The notes beneath the pieces are model-generated. The model saw only the letters and a list, made by a program, of their open reading frames with translations, did no database searches and was not told the origin of the DNA. A stretch of 64,000 nucleotides of DNA from Roseibium porphyridii. GTDB lineage: Bacteria; Pseudomonadota; Alphaproteobacteria; Rhizobiales; Stappiaceae. Of the stretch, positions 17,899 to 27,877 are shown piece by piece. The stretch spans positions 3,080,001 to 3,144,000 of the forward strand of contig NZ_CP120863.1 in NCBI RefSeq assembly GCF_026191725.2, given 5' to 3'. Within the stretch, counting starts at the first letter, position 1. Each line of letters opens with the position of its first letter. The translations under genes and the position numbers were made by a program.

Positions 17899-18669
17899 AT
17901 GAGCGTCAGTCCGGACCATACTCCGCACACTGTTTCAGCGGATGGTGCCAGCGGAAATCTGCCTCGCCATGTTGCGTTCATCATGGACGGCAACGGGCGA
18001 TGGGCGACTGCGAGAAGCCTGCCTCGAACCGAAGGACACAGGCAGGGTCTGGAAACCTTGCGCAGCGTTATTCGTCACTCGGGACGGGTCGGCATCGAAG
18101 TGGTGACGATCTACAGTTTTTCTTCAGAAAACTGGAGTCGGCCCGAGGCAGAAGTGTCTTTCCTGATGGGACTGCTACGCCGTTTTGTTCAGCGGGATTT
18201 GAGCGAGTTGCACAAGTCCAACGTTCGCATACGCATCATTGGCAATCGTGCGGATCTCGAGCCAGGCATTCTTGCACTTTTGAATGAGGCAGAGGACCTG
18301 ACGAAAGAAAACACCGGTCTCAATCTGGTGGTTGCCTTCAATTATGGATCCAGAGCGGAAATCGTCAGGGCTGCACAGAGCCTTGCCGAAAAAGTTGCCA
18401 AAGGAGAGCTTCAGGCGGGTGACATTTCGGAGACCGCTCTGACGGAGGCTATGGACACCGCAGGCTTGCCGGATCCCGATCTCATTATTCGAACCAGCGG
18501 CGAAATGCGTCTTTCTAATTTTCTTCTTTGGCAGGCCGCCTATTCTGAATTTTATTTTTGTGACAAGAATTGGCCAGAGTTCTCGGAAGCCGATTTCGAC
18601 AAAGCTCTTGCCTGCTTTGGCAGCCGCCAACGCCGCTATGGCGGACTTGACGCCAAGGCGTCGCTGTGA
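17899..18669 (+). CDS. uppS: Undecaprenyl diphosphate synthase (cis-prenyltransferase)
   Basis: Condenses isopentenyl diphosphate onto farnesyl diphosphate to make the C55 lipid carrier for peptidoglycan and O-antigen. 256 residues with the catalytic FIMDGNGRWA, GHRQGLETLR, TIYSFSSENWSRP and the C-terminal RTSGEMRLSNFLLWQAAYSEF followed by WPEF. Start ATG 17899 has GAGGTGAGG upstream; a GTG at 17887 is possible. It starts 30 bases after frr. Confidence 0.96.
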   Translation: MSVSPDHTPHTVSADGASGNLPRHVAFIMDGNGRWATARSLPRTEGHRQGLETLRSVIRHSGRVGIEVVTIYSFSSENWSRPEAEVSFLMGLLRRFVQRDLSELHKSNVRIRIIGNRADLEPGILALLNEAEDLTKENTGLNLVVAFNYGSRAEIVRAAQSLAEKVAKGELQAGDISETALTEAMDTAGLPDPDLIIRTSGEMRLSNFLLWQAAYSEFYFCDKNWPEFSEADFDKALACFGSRQRRYGGLDAKASL

Positions 18670-18684
18670 CGTCTGGCGTGCAAC

Positions 18685-19527
18685 ATGGCAAATCCTGAAA
18701 CCTCCGGGAAAAAACTCTCCGATCTTGGGCTTAGACTGGCATCGGCACTTGTTCTTGGACCGCTTGTTCTCTTCATTACCTATTTGGGGGGCATCGCCTT
18801 TTTTGCCCTGATGTTGCTCGCGGCCACGCTGTTTTTGTGGGAGTGGTTTTCGATCACAGGTGCAAAGCATCGTTCGGTGCCTGCGTTGATCGGTTTTGCA
18901 AGCCTGACTGGATTGTCGGTTCTGGTGTATTTCGATCTGGCGACCACAGGGCTGGGGCTGATTTTGATCGCAGCGCTGGTTGTTTTTGGCGCGAACGGTT
19001 TTTCAAAAGATGGCAGGTGGGCTGGGGAGGGCGTGCTTTATAGTGGCCTGTCCCTGTTTTCGCTTCTCGTCCTTCGTGAAGGAACCGTTGGTCTTCTGTT
19101 CGCGTTTTTCCTGCTTTTCGTAGTTTGGGCGACAGATATCTTTGCCTATTTCACAGGAAGAGCTCTTGGTGGACCCAAGTTGTGGCAGAGGGTTTCACCT
19201 AAGAAAACATGGTCGGGCGCAATTGGCGGTCTGGTGTTCGCCTGCCTTTTTGGGGTCGGCGTTGTCCATTGGGCCGGTGAGAGTGACCTTGTGCTCTGGT
19301 GCCTTTTGGCAGCCATGCTTTCCGTGGTTTCGCAAGCAGGCGACCTGCTTGAATCTGCGATCAAAAGACGGTTTGACGTGAAAGATTCCAGTCGGCTCAT
19401 CCCTGGGCATGGTGGCATCATGGACCGCATCGATGGATTGGTTGCGGCAGCGATCTTTGCCGTAATCGCGGGACTGGTTAGCGGAGGTACGCTCGCGGAC
19501 CCAATTTCGGGATTTGGATTTGGTTGA
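18685..19527 (+). CDS. cdsA: Phosphatidate cytidylyltransferase
   Basis: Makes CDP-diacylglycerol from phosphatidate and CTP, the branch point of phospholipid synthesis. 280 residues, an integral membrane protein with about seven to eight hydrophobic segments from residue 20 on. The family signature appears near the C terminus as SAIKRRFDVKDSSRLIPGHGG followed by IMDRIDGL. It starts 16 bases after uppS and is followed by dxr after 15 bases, so one transcript is likely. Confidence 0.95.
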   Translation: MANPETSGKKLSDLGLRLASALVLGPLVLFITYLGGIAFFALMLLAATLFLWEWFSITGAKHRSVPALIGFASLTGLSVLVYFDLATTGLGLILIAALVVFGANGFSKDGRWAGEGVLYSGLSLFSLLVLREGTVGLLFAFFLLFVVWATDIFAYFTGRALGGPKLWQRVSPKKTWSGAIGGLVFACLFGVGVVHWAGESDLVLWCLLAAMLSVVSQAGDLLESAIKRRFDVKDSSRLIPGHGGIMDRIDGLVAAAIFAVIAGLVSGGTLADPISGFGFG

Positions 19528-19541
19528 GCGTGAGGAACTAG

Positions 19542-20747
19542 ATGTCGGCCAATACTGAAGCAGCAAAAAGTGCTGCGCCGATCCGTATTATTGTCCTGGG
19601 CGCGACAGGATCAGTCGGTCAAAGTCTTGCGGATATTATCGAGAGAAACCCGACGCAGTTTGAGGTCGTGGCTCTGGTGGCCAACCGCAACGCGGCCGCG
19701 TTGAGCGATTTGGCAAAGCGGCTCAATGCGCGCTCTGCGGTTCTTGCCGATGGCCGCAAATATGATGCTCTGGTCGAGGCGTTGCATGGCAGTGGCATCG
19801 ATGCCTCTGCAGGATCTGAGGCAGTTTTGGAAGCGGTTGACCGCCCAGCTGACCTAGTGGTCGGTGCGGTCGTTGGTGCAGCCGGACTTGAGCCAACAAT
19901 GGCGGCAATCAAACCGGGACGCAGGATTGCGCTTGCAAACAAGGAATGCCTTGTCTGTGCTGGCGATCTCTTCATGGCCCGTATTCGGGAAAACAACGCT
20001 GAGCTGCTCCCTGTCGACAGCGAACACAATGCCATCTTTCAGGTTTTTGAAACCGCGCAGGTCGATCTGATCGAAAAGGTCATTTTGACGGCATCGGGTG
20101 GTCCATTCAGGACCTTTTCGATGGAAGAGATGAAAACCGTAACGCCGGCTCAAGCGTTGAAGCACCCAAATTGGGAAATGGGTGCCCGCATTACAATTGA
20201 CAGTGCAACCATGATGAACAAAGGGTTTGAAGTTATTGAAGCTTCGCATCTTTTTCCGGTTCAGTACGAGCAGTTGGGTGTGTTGGTACACCCGCAGTCG
20301 GCCGTACACGGGCTTGTTCAGTACAAGGATGGGTCGCTTCTTGCTCAGCTTGGTAGCCCGGACATGCGCACACCTATCGCCCATTGTCTTGCCTATCCAA
20401 AACGGATGGACGTTCCGGTAAAAAGGCTCGACCTTGCTGCTCTTGGAACACTGAGTTTTGAAGAGCCGGATTTGGAGAGATTTCCTGCCCTGCGCTTGGC
20501 GCTTGAAGCAATGAAGGCCGGAGGCGGTGCACCGGCAGCTTTGAATGCGGCCGATGAAGTTGCGGTGGAAGCATTCATGTTGGGGCAAATCGGATTTCTT
20601 GATATTCCTGCTGCTATTGAAGCTGTTCTTGAAAAGTTGAACGCAGAGGGAGCCCTGACGTCTGCATCTTGCGTTCAAGATGTGCTTCTGTTGGATGACG
20701 CTGCCCGGAAACGGACGAGAGAATGGGTCGACGCCCGGAGTAACTAG
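19542..20747 (+). CDS. dxr: 1-deoxy-D-xylulose 5-phosphate reductoisomerase
   Basis: Second step of the MEP isoprenoid pathway: NADPH-dependent conversion of DXP to MEP. 401 residues with the Rossmann motif LGATGSVGQS, the NKECLVCAGD motif, PVDSEHNAIFQ, TASGGPFR and the substrate/metal region RITIDSATMMNKGFE. Together with uppS it supplies the polyprenyl carrier. Spacing to cdsA (15 bases) suggests co-transcription. Confidence 0.97.
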   Translation: MSANTEAAKSAAPIRIIVLGATGSVGQSLADIIERNPTQFEVVALVANRNAAALSDLAKRLNARSAVLADGRKYDALVEALHGSGIDASAGSEAVLEAVDRPADLVVGAVVGAAGLEPTMAAIKPGRRIALANKECLVCAGDLFMARIRENNAELLPVDSEHNAIFQVFETAQVDLIEKVILTASGGPFRTFSMEEMKTVTPAQALKHPNWEMGARITIDSATMMNKGFEVIEASHLFPVQYEQLGVLVHPQSAVHGLVQYKDGSLLAQLGSPDMRTPIAHCLAYPKRMDVPVKRLDLAALGTLSFEEPDLERFPALRLALEAMKAGGGAPAALNAADEVAVEAFMLGQIGFLDIPAAIEAVLEKLNAEGALTSASCVQDVLLLDDAARKRTREWVDARSN

Positions 20748-20864
20748 GCCAAAACTGGCTCAATCATAGCTGCGGAAAATTTTCTTCGACCATTAACACG
20801 CCGTAATTTTCCTTTTAGTACAGTGCACTGACGCATTTGCAGCCGTGCAGGATCGGAACCCTTG

Positions 20865-22007
20865 ATGGACTTACTTTTTTCCGCGTATTCACTCTTGGTC
20901 GGAACGATCATTCCCTTCTTGTTTGTGCTGACTGTTGTGGTGTTCTTTCACGAACTCGGCCACTTCGCAGTTGCCCGCTGGTGCAACGTCAAGGTTGACG
21001 CGTTTTCTGTTGGCTTCGGACGGGAGATTTTTGGCCGAACCGACCAAAAGGGTACCAGATGGAAGCTCTGCATGATCCCTCTGGGTGGCTATGTGAAGTT
21101 TGCAGGCGATGAAAATGCCGCAAGCGTTCCAAATCGTGAACTGATTGCACAATTGAGTGAGGAAGAGCGAAAAACGGCGTTCATAGCAAAGCCTGTGTGG
21201 CAGCGGGCCGCAATTGTTGCCGCTGGTCCGATTGCCAATTTCATTCTTGCCATCGTTATCTTCGGGGCTCTGTTCATGGCGATCGGCAAACAGGGGACAC
21301 AGCCCTTGATCGAAGAAGTTTTTCCGGATCGGGCTGCAGCGCGTGCCGGGCTTCAGGCCGGCGATATGATCACTGAAATCGATGGCCGAAAAATCGAGAC
21401 TTTCGGAGAATTGCGCCAGATCGTGCTCATGAACGCCAATACTCCTCTGGTCTTTGAAGTCGATCGTTACGGCAAACCGGTCACGTTAACGGTCACGCCT
21501 GATGCACGGGAGAAAGAAGTCTTCTTCGGTGAACGTCAGGTGGCGGGCGATATAGGCCTGCGAGGCACCGCAAACCCGGAATATTTGGTGCGGATCAAGT
21601 ACAGTCCGTTGGGTGCTATCGCGGAGGGTACGCGTGAAACCTACCGGATCATGGAAGGTACAGTCAGTTACATCTGGGGCGTCATCACGCAGCGCCAGTC
21701 TGCCGATCAGCTTGGCGGACCAATCCGAGTGGCTCAGATTTCCGGACAGGTTGCCGATCTTGGTATCTTGCCCTTGATCTCACTTACCGCGGTTCTCTCC
21801 GTCAGCATCGGGCTTATCAATCTGGCTCCGGTGCCAATTCTCGACGGTGGGCACCTGGTCTTTTACGCTGCGGAAGCCTTGCGCGGAAAGCCGCTGAGCG
21901 AAAGGGTTCAGGATGTGGGATTCAGAATCGGTTTAGGCTTGGTACTTATGCTGATGGTCTTCGTTACGTGGAAGGATATCATGCGGCTTGTAACCACCAA
22001 TTCCTGA
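20865..22007 (+). CDS. rseP: Site-2 protease RseP
   Basis: Intramembrane zinc metalloprotease, cutting anti-sigma factors and remnant signal peptides. 380 residues: TM1 with HExxH (FFHELGHFAVARW), a PDZ domain about residues 135-215 (FPDRAAARAGLQAGDMITEIDG), and a C-terminal TM with NLAPVPILDGGHLVF. The preferred start is ATG 20865; the TTG just before it is also in frame. RseP-BamA adjacency is widely conserved. No rseA/rpoE gene is in the window, so the substrate is unknown. Confidence 0.95.
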   Translation: MDLLFSAYSLLVGTIIPFLFVLTVVVFFHELGHFAVARWCNVKVDAFSVGFGREIFGRTDQKGTRWKLCMIPLGGYVKFAGDENAASVPNRELIAQLSEEERKTAFIAKPVWQRAAIVAAGPIANFILAIVIFGALFMAIGKQGTQPLIEEVFPDRAAARAGLQAGDMITEIDGRKIETFGELRQIVLMNANTPLVFEVDRYGKPVTLTVTPDAREKEVFFGERQVAGDIGLRGTANPEYLVRIKYSPLGAIAEGTRETYRIMEGTVSYIWGVITQRQSADQLGGPIRVAQISGQVADLGILPLISLTAVLSVSIGLINLAPVPILDGGHLVFYAAEALRGKPLSERVQDVGFRIGLGLVLMLMVFVTWKDIMRLVTTNS

Positions 22008-22169
22008 TTGCCGTGACATTGACGCAACGTCTTCAGACTAAATCGCTTTCAGGCGGGAAGGGCTGTTGCGTTATCGGGAAAAACCTATAAAACGTTCGTC
22101 GGTTCCGAGAATCTACAGGGGTGATGTGGATTCCGGAAAGGGGTATTTAAAAAAAGGCATAGCGCAATA

Positions 22170-24551
22170 ATGCAGCGATTGCAGAAACTTACACGGGCCG
22201 TTCTGTTTGCGGTTGCCGTACTGTCGATTGGGTCAGTTTTGCCGCAATCCACAGGGTTGAATTTGTTTGTTTCAGAAGCTCAGGCAGCGGTTGCCCGGAG
22301 CATCGACGTTCGGGGTAACACCCGCGTCGAGGACGAAACCGTTATCAGTTACATGACCATCGTTCCCGGGCGCAACTACAGCGCTTTCGATGTCGATGAG
22401 TCATTGAAGGCACTGTACGCGACTGGTTTGTTTGCCACCGTTGAGATCACCCCGCGTGGCAGCCTGGTTGTTGTAACCGTCACGGAAAACCCGATTATCA
22501 ATCGTGTTTCCTTCGAGGGCAACCGGAAAATCAAGGACGATGCGCTGGCAACAGCCGTTCGTTCGCAGCCGCGTTCGATGCTTTCTCGCGCCAAGGTTCA
22601 GGCCGACGTGCAGAACATTCTGGAAGCCTATCGCCGCTCCGGTCGGTATGGCGCTTCCGTCGATCCTCAGATCATTGATCGTGGCCAGAACCGTGTTGAT
22701 CTCGTGTTTGAAATCAACGAAGGCGCAAAGACCGGTGTTGAACGGATCAGTTTCATCGGAAACCAGTCTTTCAGCGACGGTCGCTTGCGTGATGTTATCA
22801 GGACCCGTGAAAGCGGTCTTCTGAGCTGGTTGCGCAGCACTGACACCTATGACCCTGACCGCCTCGCTGCGGACGAGGAGTTGCTGCGTCAGTACTACAA
22901 CAAGAAGGGTTATGCTGACTTCCGGATCGTTTCGGTAAGTGCGGATCTGGACCGTGAGCAGAACATTTTCTATGTCACCTTTACGGTCGATGAGGGTGAG
23001 AAATACGAAATCGGCGATGTTGAAATCGTTTCGACGATTTCAGATGTCGACCCTGAAGAGCTGCGCCGTCTCGTTCGTACGCGCAGCGGTCAAACCTTCA
23101 ATTCACTGCGTGTCGAGCAGACGGTTGAAGACATCACATTGCGTGTTTCCGAAGAAGGTTATGCCTTTGCTCGCGTTCGTCCGCGTGGTGCACGTGATTA
23201 CGACAACAACACGATTTCGCTGATCTACTACATCGAAGAAGGTCCTCGTGCGTATGTTGAGCGTATCAACATCATCGGCAACGACCGGACGCGTGAGTTT
23301 GTCATCCGTCGCGAATTCGATATCGCAGAAGGTGATGCTTTCAATAGAGCTCTTGTCGACAAGGCAGAGCGCCGGTTGAAGAACCTCGGCTTCTTTGAGC
23401 GTGTGTCCATCACGACCCAACAGGGCAGTGCAGCCGATCGCGTGATCGTCAACGTCCGTGTTGAAGAAAAGCCGACGGGTGAGATCTCCTTCGGTGTCGG
23501 TTACTCTACAGTTGATGGCGTGGTTGGCGACATCTCGCTGACCGAGAAAAACTTCCTTGGCCGCGGTCAGTTTGTGAAGATCGCCGTAGGTGGTGGTACG
23601 GACACGCAGTCTTATGAGTTCCGTTTTGTCGAACCTTTCTTCATGGGTCGGCGTGTCGCACTGGATCTGGATCTTTACCGAAAAGTGGATGATGCCAACG
23701 ACTACCGTTCCTTCGACCAGAAGAAGACCGGTGGTGGTTTTGGCTTTACGCTGCCACTGCGTGAAGAAGAGCTGACGGTTCGGCTGTTCTACAGTATCTT
23801 CCAGGAGAAGAACTCGGACCCGGACAACCAGTCGACCAACATCAACAACTGTAACACGGCTAATTTGTCGCTCGCTGTCTGTGACTCACTCGGTACCTAC
23901 CTGACATCGCTGGTCGGCTACGAGTTGCGTTACAACACCCTGGACCGCCTTATTGATCCGACCGATGGTGTCTATGCTTCCTTTGGTCAGGAGTTCGCAG
24001 GTCTTGGTGGCGACAGCTACTACATCCGCACCGAAGCACAGGCTCGCGCCTACAAGGAAATCCTGGCTGACTACGGCCTGGTTGGTAGCCTTTCCATTCG
24101 TGGTGGTAACATCATGGCGATCGGCAGTGAGCGTCTGCGCGTTTCCGAACAGTTCATGCTCGGCGGCACGCTGGTTCGCGGCTTTGAGAACCAGGGTATC
24201 GGCCCACGCGATGCGACGACAGAAGACTCCATTGGTGGTCGCTTCTTCTTCGCAGCAACAGCCGAAACCAGGTTCCCGTTCCCGGTACTTCCGAAAGAGT
24301 TCGGCCTGTCCGGTGCAGTCTTTGCCGATGCAGGTTCGCTTTGGGATGCCGACAGCGATCTTGTGAATTTGGTTGAAAACAACGGTGGCCGGATCGACTC
24401 CAACGAGTTCTCGGTTCGCGCATCCGTCGGTGCGGGTATCCGCTGGCAGTCACCATTTGGCCCGCTCCGTGCCGACTTCGCTTATCCAATAGCGAAAGAC
24501 GATGCGGATAAAACCCAGGTATTCCGCCTGAGTGGTGGTACGCGCTTCTAA
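22170..24551 (+). CDS. bamA: Outer membrane assembly factor BamA
   Basis: Core of the BAM complex that folds outer-membrane beta-barrels. 793 residues: signal peptide to about residue 38 (cleavage likely after SEAQA), five POTRA domains from SIDVRGNTRVEDETV to about 430, and a C-terminal barrel. The lock motif LVRGFENQ is present, and the last residue is Phe (RLSGGTRF) as expected for a BAM signal. An extracellular-loop-like segment holds two Cys ten residues apart (NNC...VC). An intrinsic terminator follows at 24576-24606. Confidence 0.97.
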   Translation: MQRLQKLTRAVLFAVAVLSIGSVLPQSTGLNLFVSEAQAAVARSIDVRGNTRVEDETVISYMTIVPGRNYSAFDVDESLKALYATGLFATVEITPRGSLVVVTVTENPIINRVSFEGNRKIKDDALATAVRSQPRSMLSRAKVQADVQNILEAYRRSGRYGASVDPQIIDRGQNRVDLVFEINEGAKTGVERISFIGNQSFSDGRLRDVIRTRESGLLSWLRSTDTYDPDRLAADEELLRQYYNKKGYADFRIVSVSADLDREQNIFYVTFTVDEGEKYEIGDVEIVSTISDVDPEELRRLVRTRSGQTFNSLRVEQTVEDITLRVSEEGYAFARVRPRGARDYDNNTISLIYYIEEGPRAYVERINIIGNDRTREFVIRREFDIAEGDAFNRALVDKAERRLKNLGFFERVSITTQQGSAADRVIVNVRVEEKPTGEISFGVGYSTVDGVVGDISLTEKNFLGRGQFVKIAVGGGTDTQSYEFRFVEPFFMGRRVALDLDLYRKVDDANDYRSFDQKKTGGGFGFTLPLREEELTVRLFYSIFQEKNSDPDNQSTNINNCNTANLSLAVCDSLGTYLTSLVGYELRYNTLDRLIDPTDGVYASFGQEFAGLGGDSYYIRTEAQARAYKEILADYGLVGSLSIRGGNIMAIGSERLRVSEQFMLGGTLVRGFENQGIGPRDATTEDSIGGRFFFAATAETRFPFPVLPKEFGLSGAVFADAGSLWDADSDLVNLVENNGGRIDSNEFSVRASVGAGIRWQSPFGPLRADFAYPIAKDDADKTQVFRLSGGTRF

Positions 24552-24575
24552 ATCGCGGTCAATTAGGTTAGATAT

Positions 24576-24606
24576 CGGCCGCCGATCTTATCGGCGGCCG
24601 TTTTTT
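24576..24606 (+). terminator. Intrinsic terminator between bamA and lpxD
   Basis: An 11-bp stem cggccgccgat/atcggcggccg with a 3-base loop is followed by TTTTTT. It lies only 25 bases before the lpxD start, so lpxD is expressed by read-through or by a promoter within bamA. Confidence 0.9.
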
Positions 24607-24631
24607 GTTGGCTGGCAACAAGGATAAGATG

Positions 24632-25669
24632 ATGTCCGAGCCAAAGTTTTTCAGGGCTCCAGAACCCGTTTCGCTGGGTGATATCGCGACCTGGGCGAAG
24701 GCCGAAATTGAAGTGGGCAGTGAAACGCTCGAAGTCACCGGTGTCGCGCCACTTGAGGATGCCACGCCCGGAAGTTTGGTGTTTTTCGACAATACCGCTT
24801 ATTTGAAGCAGCTGGAGACAACCAGCGCTGCCGCCTGTCTTGTTGGCAAGCGCCACAAGGGCAAGGTTCCGGAAGGCGTTGCTGTTCTTGTTTGCGCTGA
24901 TCCCTATCGATCCTGGGCAATGGTGCTGGCAAAACTTTTTCCCGACGCGATGATTCCGGCCGACCGAACCAAGGTCTTCATCTCTGATCGCGCCTTTGTC
25001 GACCCGGAGGCATCTCTGGAAGATGGGGTCACCATAGAGCCAGGCGCCGTTATCGGTAAGGGTGTTGAAATAGGCTCTGGAACCGTGATCAGGGCCAACG
25101 CGGTCATTGGCAGCGACGTAAAAATTGGCCGAGACTGTGTGATAGGCCCGAATGCGACTGTCCAGCACTCTGTATTGGGAAATCGCGTTTATTTGCATCC
25201 CGGTGTGTGTTGCGGTCAGGATGGTTTCGGCTATGCCATGGGCCCGCAGGGGCATCTGAAGGTTCCTCAGGTGGGCCGTGTCATTATTCAAGATGATGTC
25301 GAAGTCGGTGCCTGTACGACGATAGATCGCGGTGCAAATCGCGACACAATGATCGGCGAAGGTACCAAAATCGACAATCAGGTACAGATTGGACACAACG
25401 TAGTGGTCGGGCGCCACTGCGTTCTTGTTTCCCAGGTTGGTCTGTCGGGGAGCTGCACACTGGAAGACTTCGTCGCAATTGGCGGTCAGACTGGTGTTCG
25501 TGGCCATGTAAGGATCGGCATGGGAGCTCAGGTTGCTGCGGTCAGCGTCGTTAGCGAAGATCTTGCGCCCGGTGGGCGGTATGGCGGAACACCTGCCAAA
25601 CCCGTCAAACAATGGTTCCGCGAAGTGGCTGCTGTCAGAAAACTTGCAGAGCGCGGCAGTGGATCGTAA
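24632..25669 (+). CDS. lpxD: UDP-3-O-acylglucosamine N-acyltransferase
   Basis: Third step of lipid A synthesis. About 345 residues with an N-terminal uridine-binding domain ([17 protein letters not shown]) and a left-handed beta-helix of hexapeptide repeats (about 110-320). The catalytic His is in [14 protein letters not shown] choose ATG 24632 with AAGGA seven bases upstream; ATG 24629 is nearly equal. It heads the lpxD-fabZ-lpxA-lpxI-lpxB run. Confidence 0.95.
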   Translation: MSEPKFFRAPEPVSLGDIATWAKAEIEVGSETLEVTGVAPLEDATPGSLVFFDNTAYLKQLETTSAAACLVGKRHKGKVPEGVAVLVCADPYRSWAMVLAKLFPDAMIPADRTKVFISDRAFVDPEASLEDGVTIEPGAVIGKGVEIGSGTVIRANAVIGSDVKIGRDCVIGPNATVQHSVLGNRVYLHPGVCCGQDGFGYAMGPQGHLKVPQVGRVIIQDDVEVGACTTIDRGANRDTMIGEGTKIDNQVQIGHNVVVGRHCVLVSQVGLSGSCTLEDFVAIGGQTGVRGHVRIGMGAQVAAVSVVSEDLAPGGRYGGTPAKPVKQWFREVAAVRKLAERGSGS

Positions 25670-25719
25670 ACGGTAAAATCATCAAGGACTTTGCGGCATT
25701 GAAGCGCCGAGGGGCTATT

Positions 25720-26184
25720 ATGGAAAACGCGGAAAACAAAACACTTGTCAGCGCAGACATCATGAGGATCATGAAACTGCTGCCGCATCGTTATCCCTTT
25801 CTGCTGATTGACAAAATCGTCGATATGGACGGTGACAACAGCGGAACGGGTATCAAGAACGTTACCATCAACGAACCGCATTTCTCTGGTCATTTCCCAG
25901 AACGGCCGGTCTTTCCCGGTGTGCTTCTGATCGAAGCGATGGCACAAACGGCAGGAGCCCTGTGTGTACATGCACGCGGAGACGATGCGCCGCCGCAGCT
26001 GGTTTATTTCATGACGATCGACAAGGCCAAGTTTCGCAAGCCAGTCGAACCTGGTGATCAGGTCCATTTTCACGTGAAGAAAATCAAGCAGCGTTCGAAC
26101 ATCTGGAAATTCGATGCCGTGGCCATGGTCGACGGTAAAAAAGTGGCAGAAGCAGAAGTCAGTGCAATGCTGGTAGATGCGTGA
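25720..26184 (+). CDS. fabZ: 3-hydroxyacyl-ACP dehydratase FabZ
   Basis: Dehydrates 3-hydroxyacyl-ACP in fatty acid elongation and competes with LpxA for hydroxyacyl-ACP. 154 residues, hot-dog fold. It has [17 protein letters not shown] (catalytic His) and [20 protein letters not shown] (catalytic Glu helix). The ATG at 25720 is the conventional start; upstream in-frame codons overlap lpxD and lack family similarity. lpxA begins six bases after the stop. Confidence 0.96.
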   Translation: MENAENKTLVSADIMRIMKLLPHRYPFLLIDKIVDMDGDNSGTGIKNVTINEPHFSGHFPERPVFPGVLLIEAMAQTAGALCVHARGDDAPPQLVYFMTIDKAKFRKPVEPGDQVHFHVKKIKQRSNIWKFDAVAMVDGKKVAEAEVSAMLVDA

Positions 26185-26190
26185 GGATAT

Positions 26191-26988
26191 ATGACTGAGA
26201 TTCATCCGACGGCTATCGTCGAAGACGGTGCCGTAATCGGCGAGGGTGTTCGTATCGGCCCTTATTCAACGGTTGGCCCGAACGTGAAACTTGCTGTAGG
26301 CGTGACACTCGAGTCGCACGTCGTTGTGACGGGGCATACGAGTGTTGGTCCGAACTCGCATATCTTCCCTTTTGCCAGCATCGGGCACAAGCCTCAGGAT
26401 CTGAAATTTTCCGGTGAAGTTACCTATCTGGAAATAGGTGCCAACAACCAGATCCGCGAACACGCGACCATGAGCCCCGGTACGGAAGGTGGCGGTGGTG
26501 TCACGCGTGTCGGAAACAATTGCCTTTTCATGATGGGAACACACGTTGGGCACGACTGTTTGGTCGGCGATTACGCGATCCTGGCAAATAATGCCACCCT
26601 CGCGGGGCATGTGGAACTGGCGGATCACGTGATCCTGGGAGGGCTGAGCGCAATTCGGCAATGGTCACGGATCGGGACTGGCGCCATCGTTGGCGGCATG
26701 ACGGGTGTCGAGTTTGATGTCATTCCATTCGGCTCTGTGATTGGTGATCGTGCCCGACTTGCGGGACTGAACCTCATTGGACTGAAGCGTAAGGGTTTTC
26801 CGCGCGAACAGATCCACGCGCTGAGGGCGGCTTATCGAGAGTTGTTTGAGAGCGACGAAGGGACGCTTCGCAGCCGGGCGGAGGCGCTTGCTGCAGGACA
26901 ACCCGATCAGCCATTGGTCAAGGTCGTCACAGATTTCATCCTGGAAAAGGAAGATCGCCGGTTCTGTACACCGCGCAGCGATGACTGA
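26191..26988 (+). CDS. lpxA: UDP-N-acetylglucosamine acyltransferase
   Basis: First step of lipid A synthesis: transfers a 3-hydroxyacyl chain from ACP to UDP-GlcNAc. 265 residues, a left-handed beta-helix of hexapeptide repeats (residues about 5-185) and a C-terminal helical domain. The catalytic His is in MMGTHVGHDCLVGD (about residue 120). SIGHKPQDLKFSGE and NQIREHATMSPGT are typical. Overlaps lpxI by eight bases. Confidence 0.97.
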   Translation: MTEIHPTAIVEDGAVIGEGVRIGPYSTVGPNVKLAVGVTLESHVVVTGHTSVGPNSHIFPFASIGHKPQDLKFSGEVTYLEIGANNQIREHATMSPGTEGGGGVTRVGNNCLFMMGTHVGHDCLVGDYAILANNATLAGHVELADHVILGGLSAIRQWSRIGTGAIVGGMTGVEFDVIPFGSVIGDRARLAGLNLIGLKRKGFPREQIHALRAAYRELFESDEGTLRSRAEALAAGQPDQPLVKVVTDFILEKEDRRFCTPRSDD

Positions 26989-27877
26989 TCCAATGAGTGG
27001 AGGAGCCAACCAGCACGCAGCAAGATTGGCTCTGATTGCCGGGAACGGAAGCCTGCCTTGCCAGATAGCCGATGCGCTTCAAAAGGCAGGACGTGAGTTC
27101 CGAATTGTTGCCATCAAGGGCGAGGCCGACCAAAAAACTCGTGATCGCGCACAAGCTGAACTGGGCTGGGGCGAGATCGGACGTTTATACAAATTTCTCA
27201 AGTCCAATGGATGCAGAGAAATTCTGTTGATCGGAGGCGTTTCCAAGAGGCCGGACTTCACGTCAATTCTCGGCGATTTCGGAACCTTGAAGCGTTTGCC
27301 GACGATTATTCGTGCTCTTGCGGGTGGTGATGACAGCCTTTTGACAAAGGTTATCCGTCTGTTTGAAGTTGAGGGGTATCGCGTCGTGGGTATCAAAGAT
27401 GTGGCACCACAGCTGCTTGCGGCGAGCGGTGTCCTCGGTAACCGGCAGCCAACAGATAGTGATTGGCGTGATCTAGAACTCGCGCTGACAGCCACGCGTA
27501 AACTTGGTGAACTGGATGTCGGACAGGCGGCGGTCGCTGTCGGTGGGCGCGTTGTGGCGCTTGAAGGCGCTGAGGGTACAGACGCAATGCTGGAGCGTTG
27601 TGCGGACTTGAAACGCAACGGTCGGATCAGAGGTCGTGGTCAGTCCGGAGTTCTGGTCAAATCTGCAAAACCCGGCCAGGATCTTCGTGTCGATCTGCCG
27701 ACAGTTGGACCAAGAACGATCGAATTGGCCGCGGCTGCTGGCCTTTCCGGCATCGCTGTTGAGGCTGAAGGAGCGTTGATTGCGGAAAAGGATGACACGC
27801 TGAAAAAGGCGGATACCGAAGGTGTCTTCCTTGTTGGGTTCGATGGTGTCCAATGCGGCGAGATTCCCGATCCATGA
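26981..27877 (+). CDS. lpxI: UDP-2,3-diacylglucosamine diphosphatase LpxI
   Basis: Hydrolyses UDP-2,3-diacylglucosamine to lipid X; LpxI replaces LpxH in most alphaproteobacteria. 298 residues in the DUF1009/LpxI family: LALIAGNGSLPCQIADAL at the N terminus, LLIGGVSKRPDF, and GRGQSGVLVKSAKPGQDLRVDLPTVGP with TIELAAAAGLSGIAVEAEG near the C terminus. The ATG at 26981 overlaps the lpxA stop; ATG 26993 is an alternative. It overlaps lpxB by four bases (ATGA). Confidence 0.95.
   Translation: MTDPMSGGANQHAARLALIAGNGSLPCQIADALQKAGREFRIVAIKGEADQKTRDRAQAELGWGEIGRLYKFLKSNGCREILLIGGVSKRPDFTSILGDFGTLKRLPTIIRALAGGDDSLLTKVIRLFEVEGYRVVGIKDVAPQLLAASGVLGNRQPTDSDWRDLELALTATRKLGELDVGQAAVAVGGRVVALEGAEGTDAMLERCADLKRNGRIRGRGQSGVLVKSAKPGQDLRVDLPTVGPRTIELAAAAGLSGIAVEAEGALIAEKDDTLKKADTEGVFLVGFDGVQCGEIPDP

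Noticed and set aside
19854..20678. 274-codon open frame antisense to dxr
   Set aside because: Entirely opposite a complete dxr with all its motifs.
24563..25612. 349-codon open frame antisense to lpxD
   Set aside because: Shadow of the lpxD coding sequence; no ribosome site or domain, and it begins inside the lpxD-fabZ unit.
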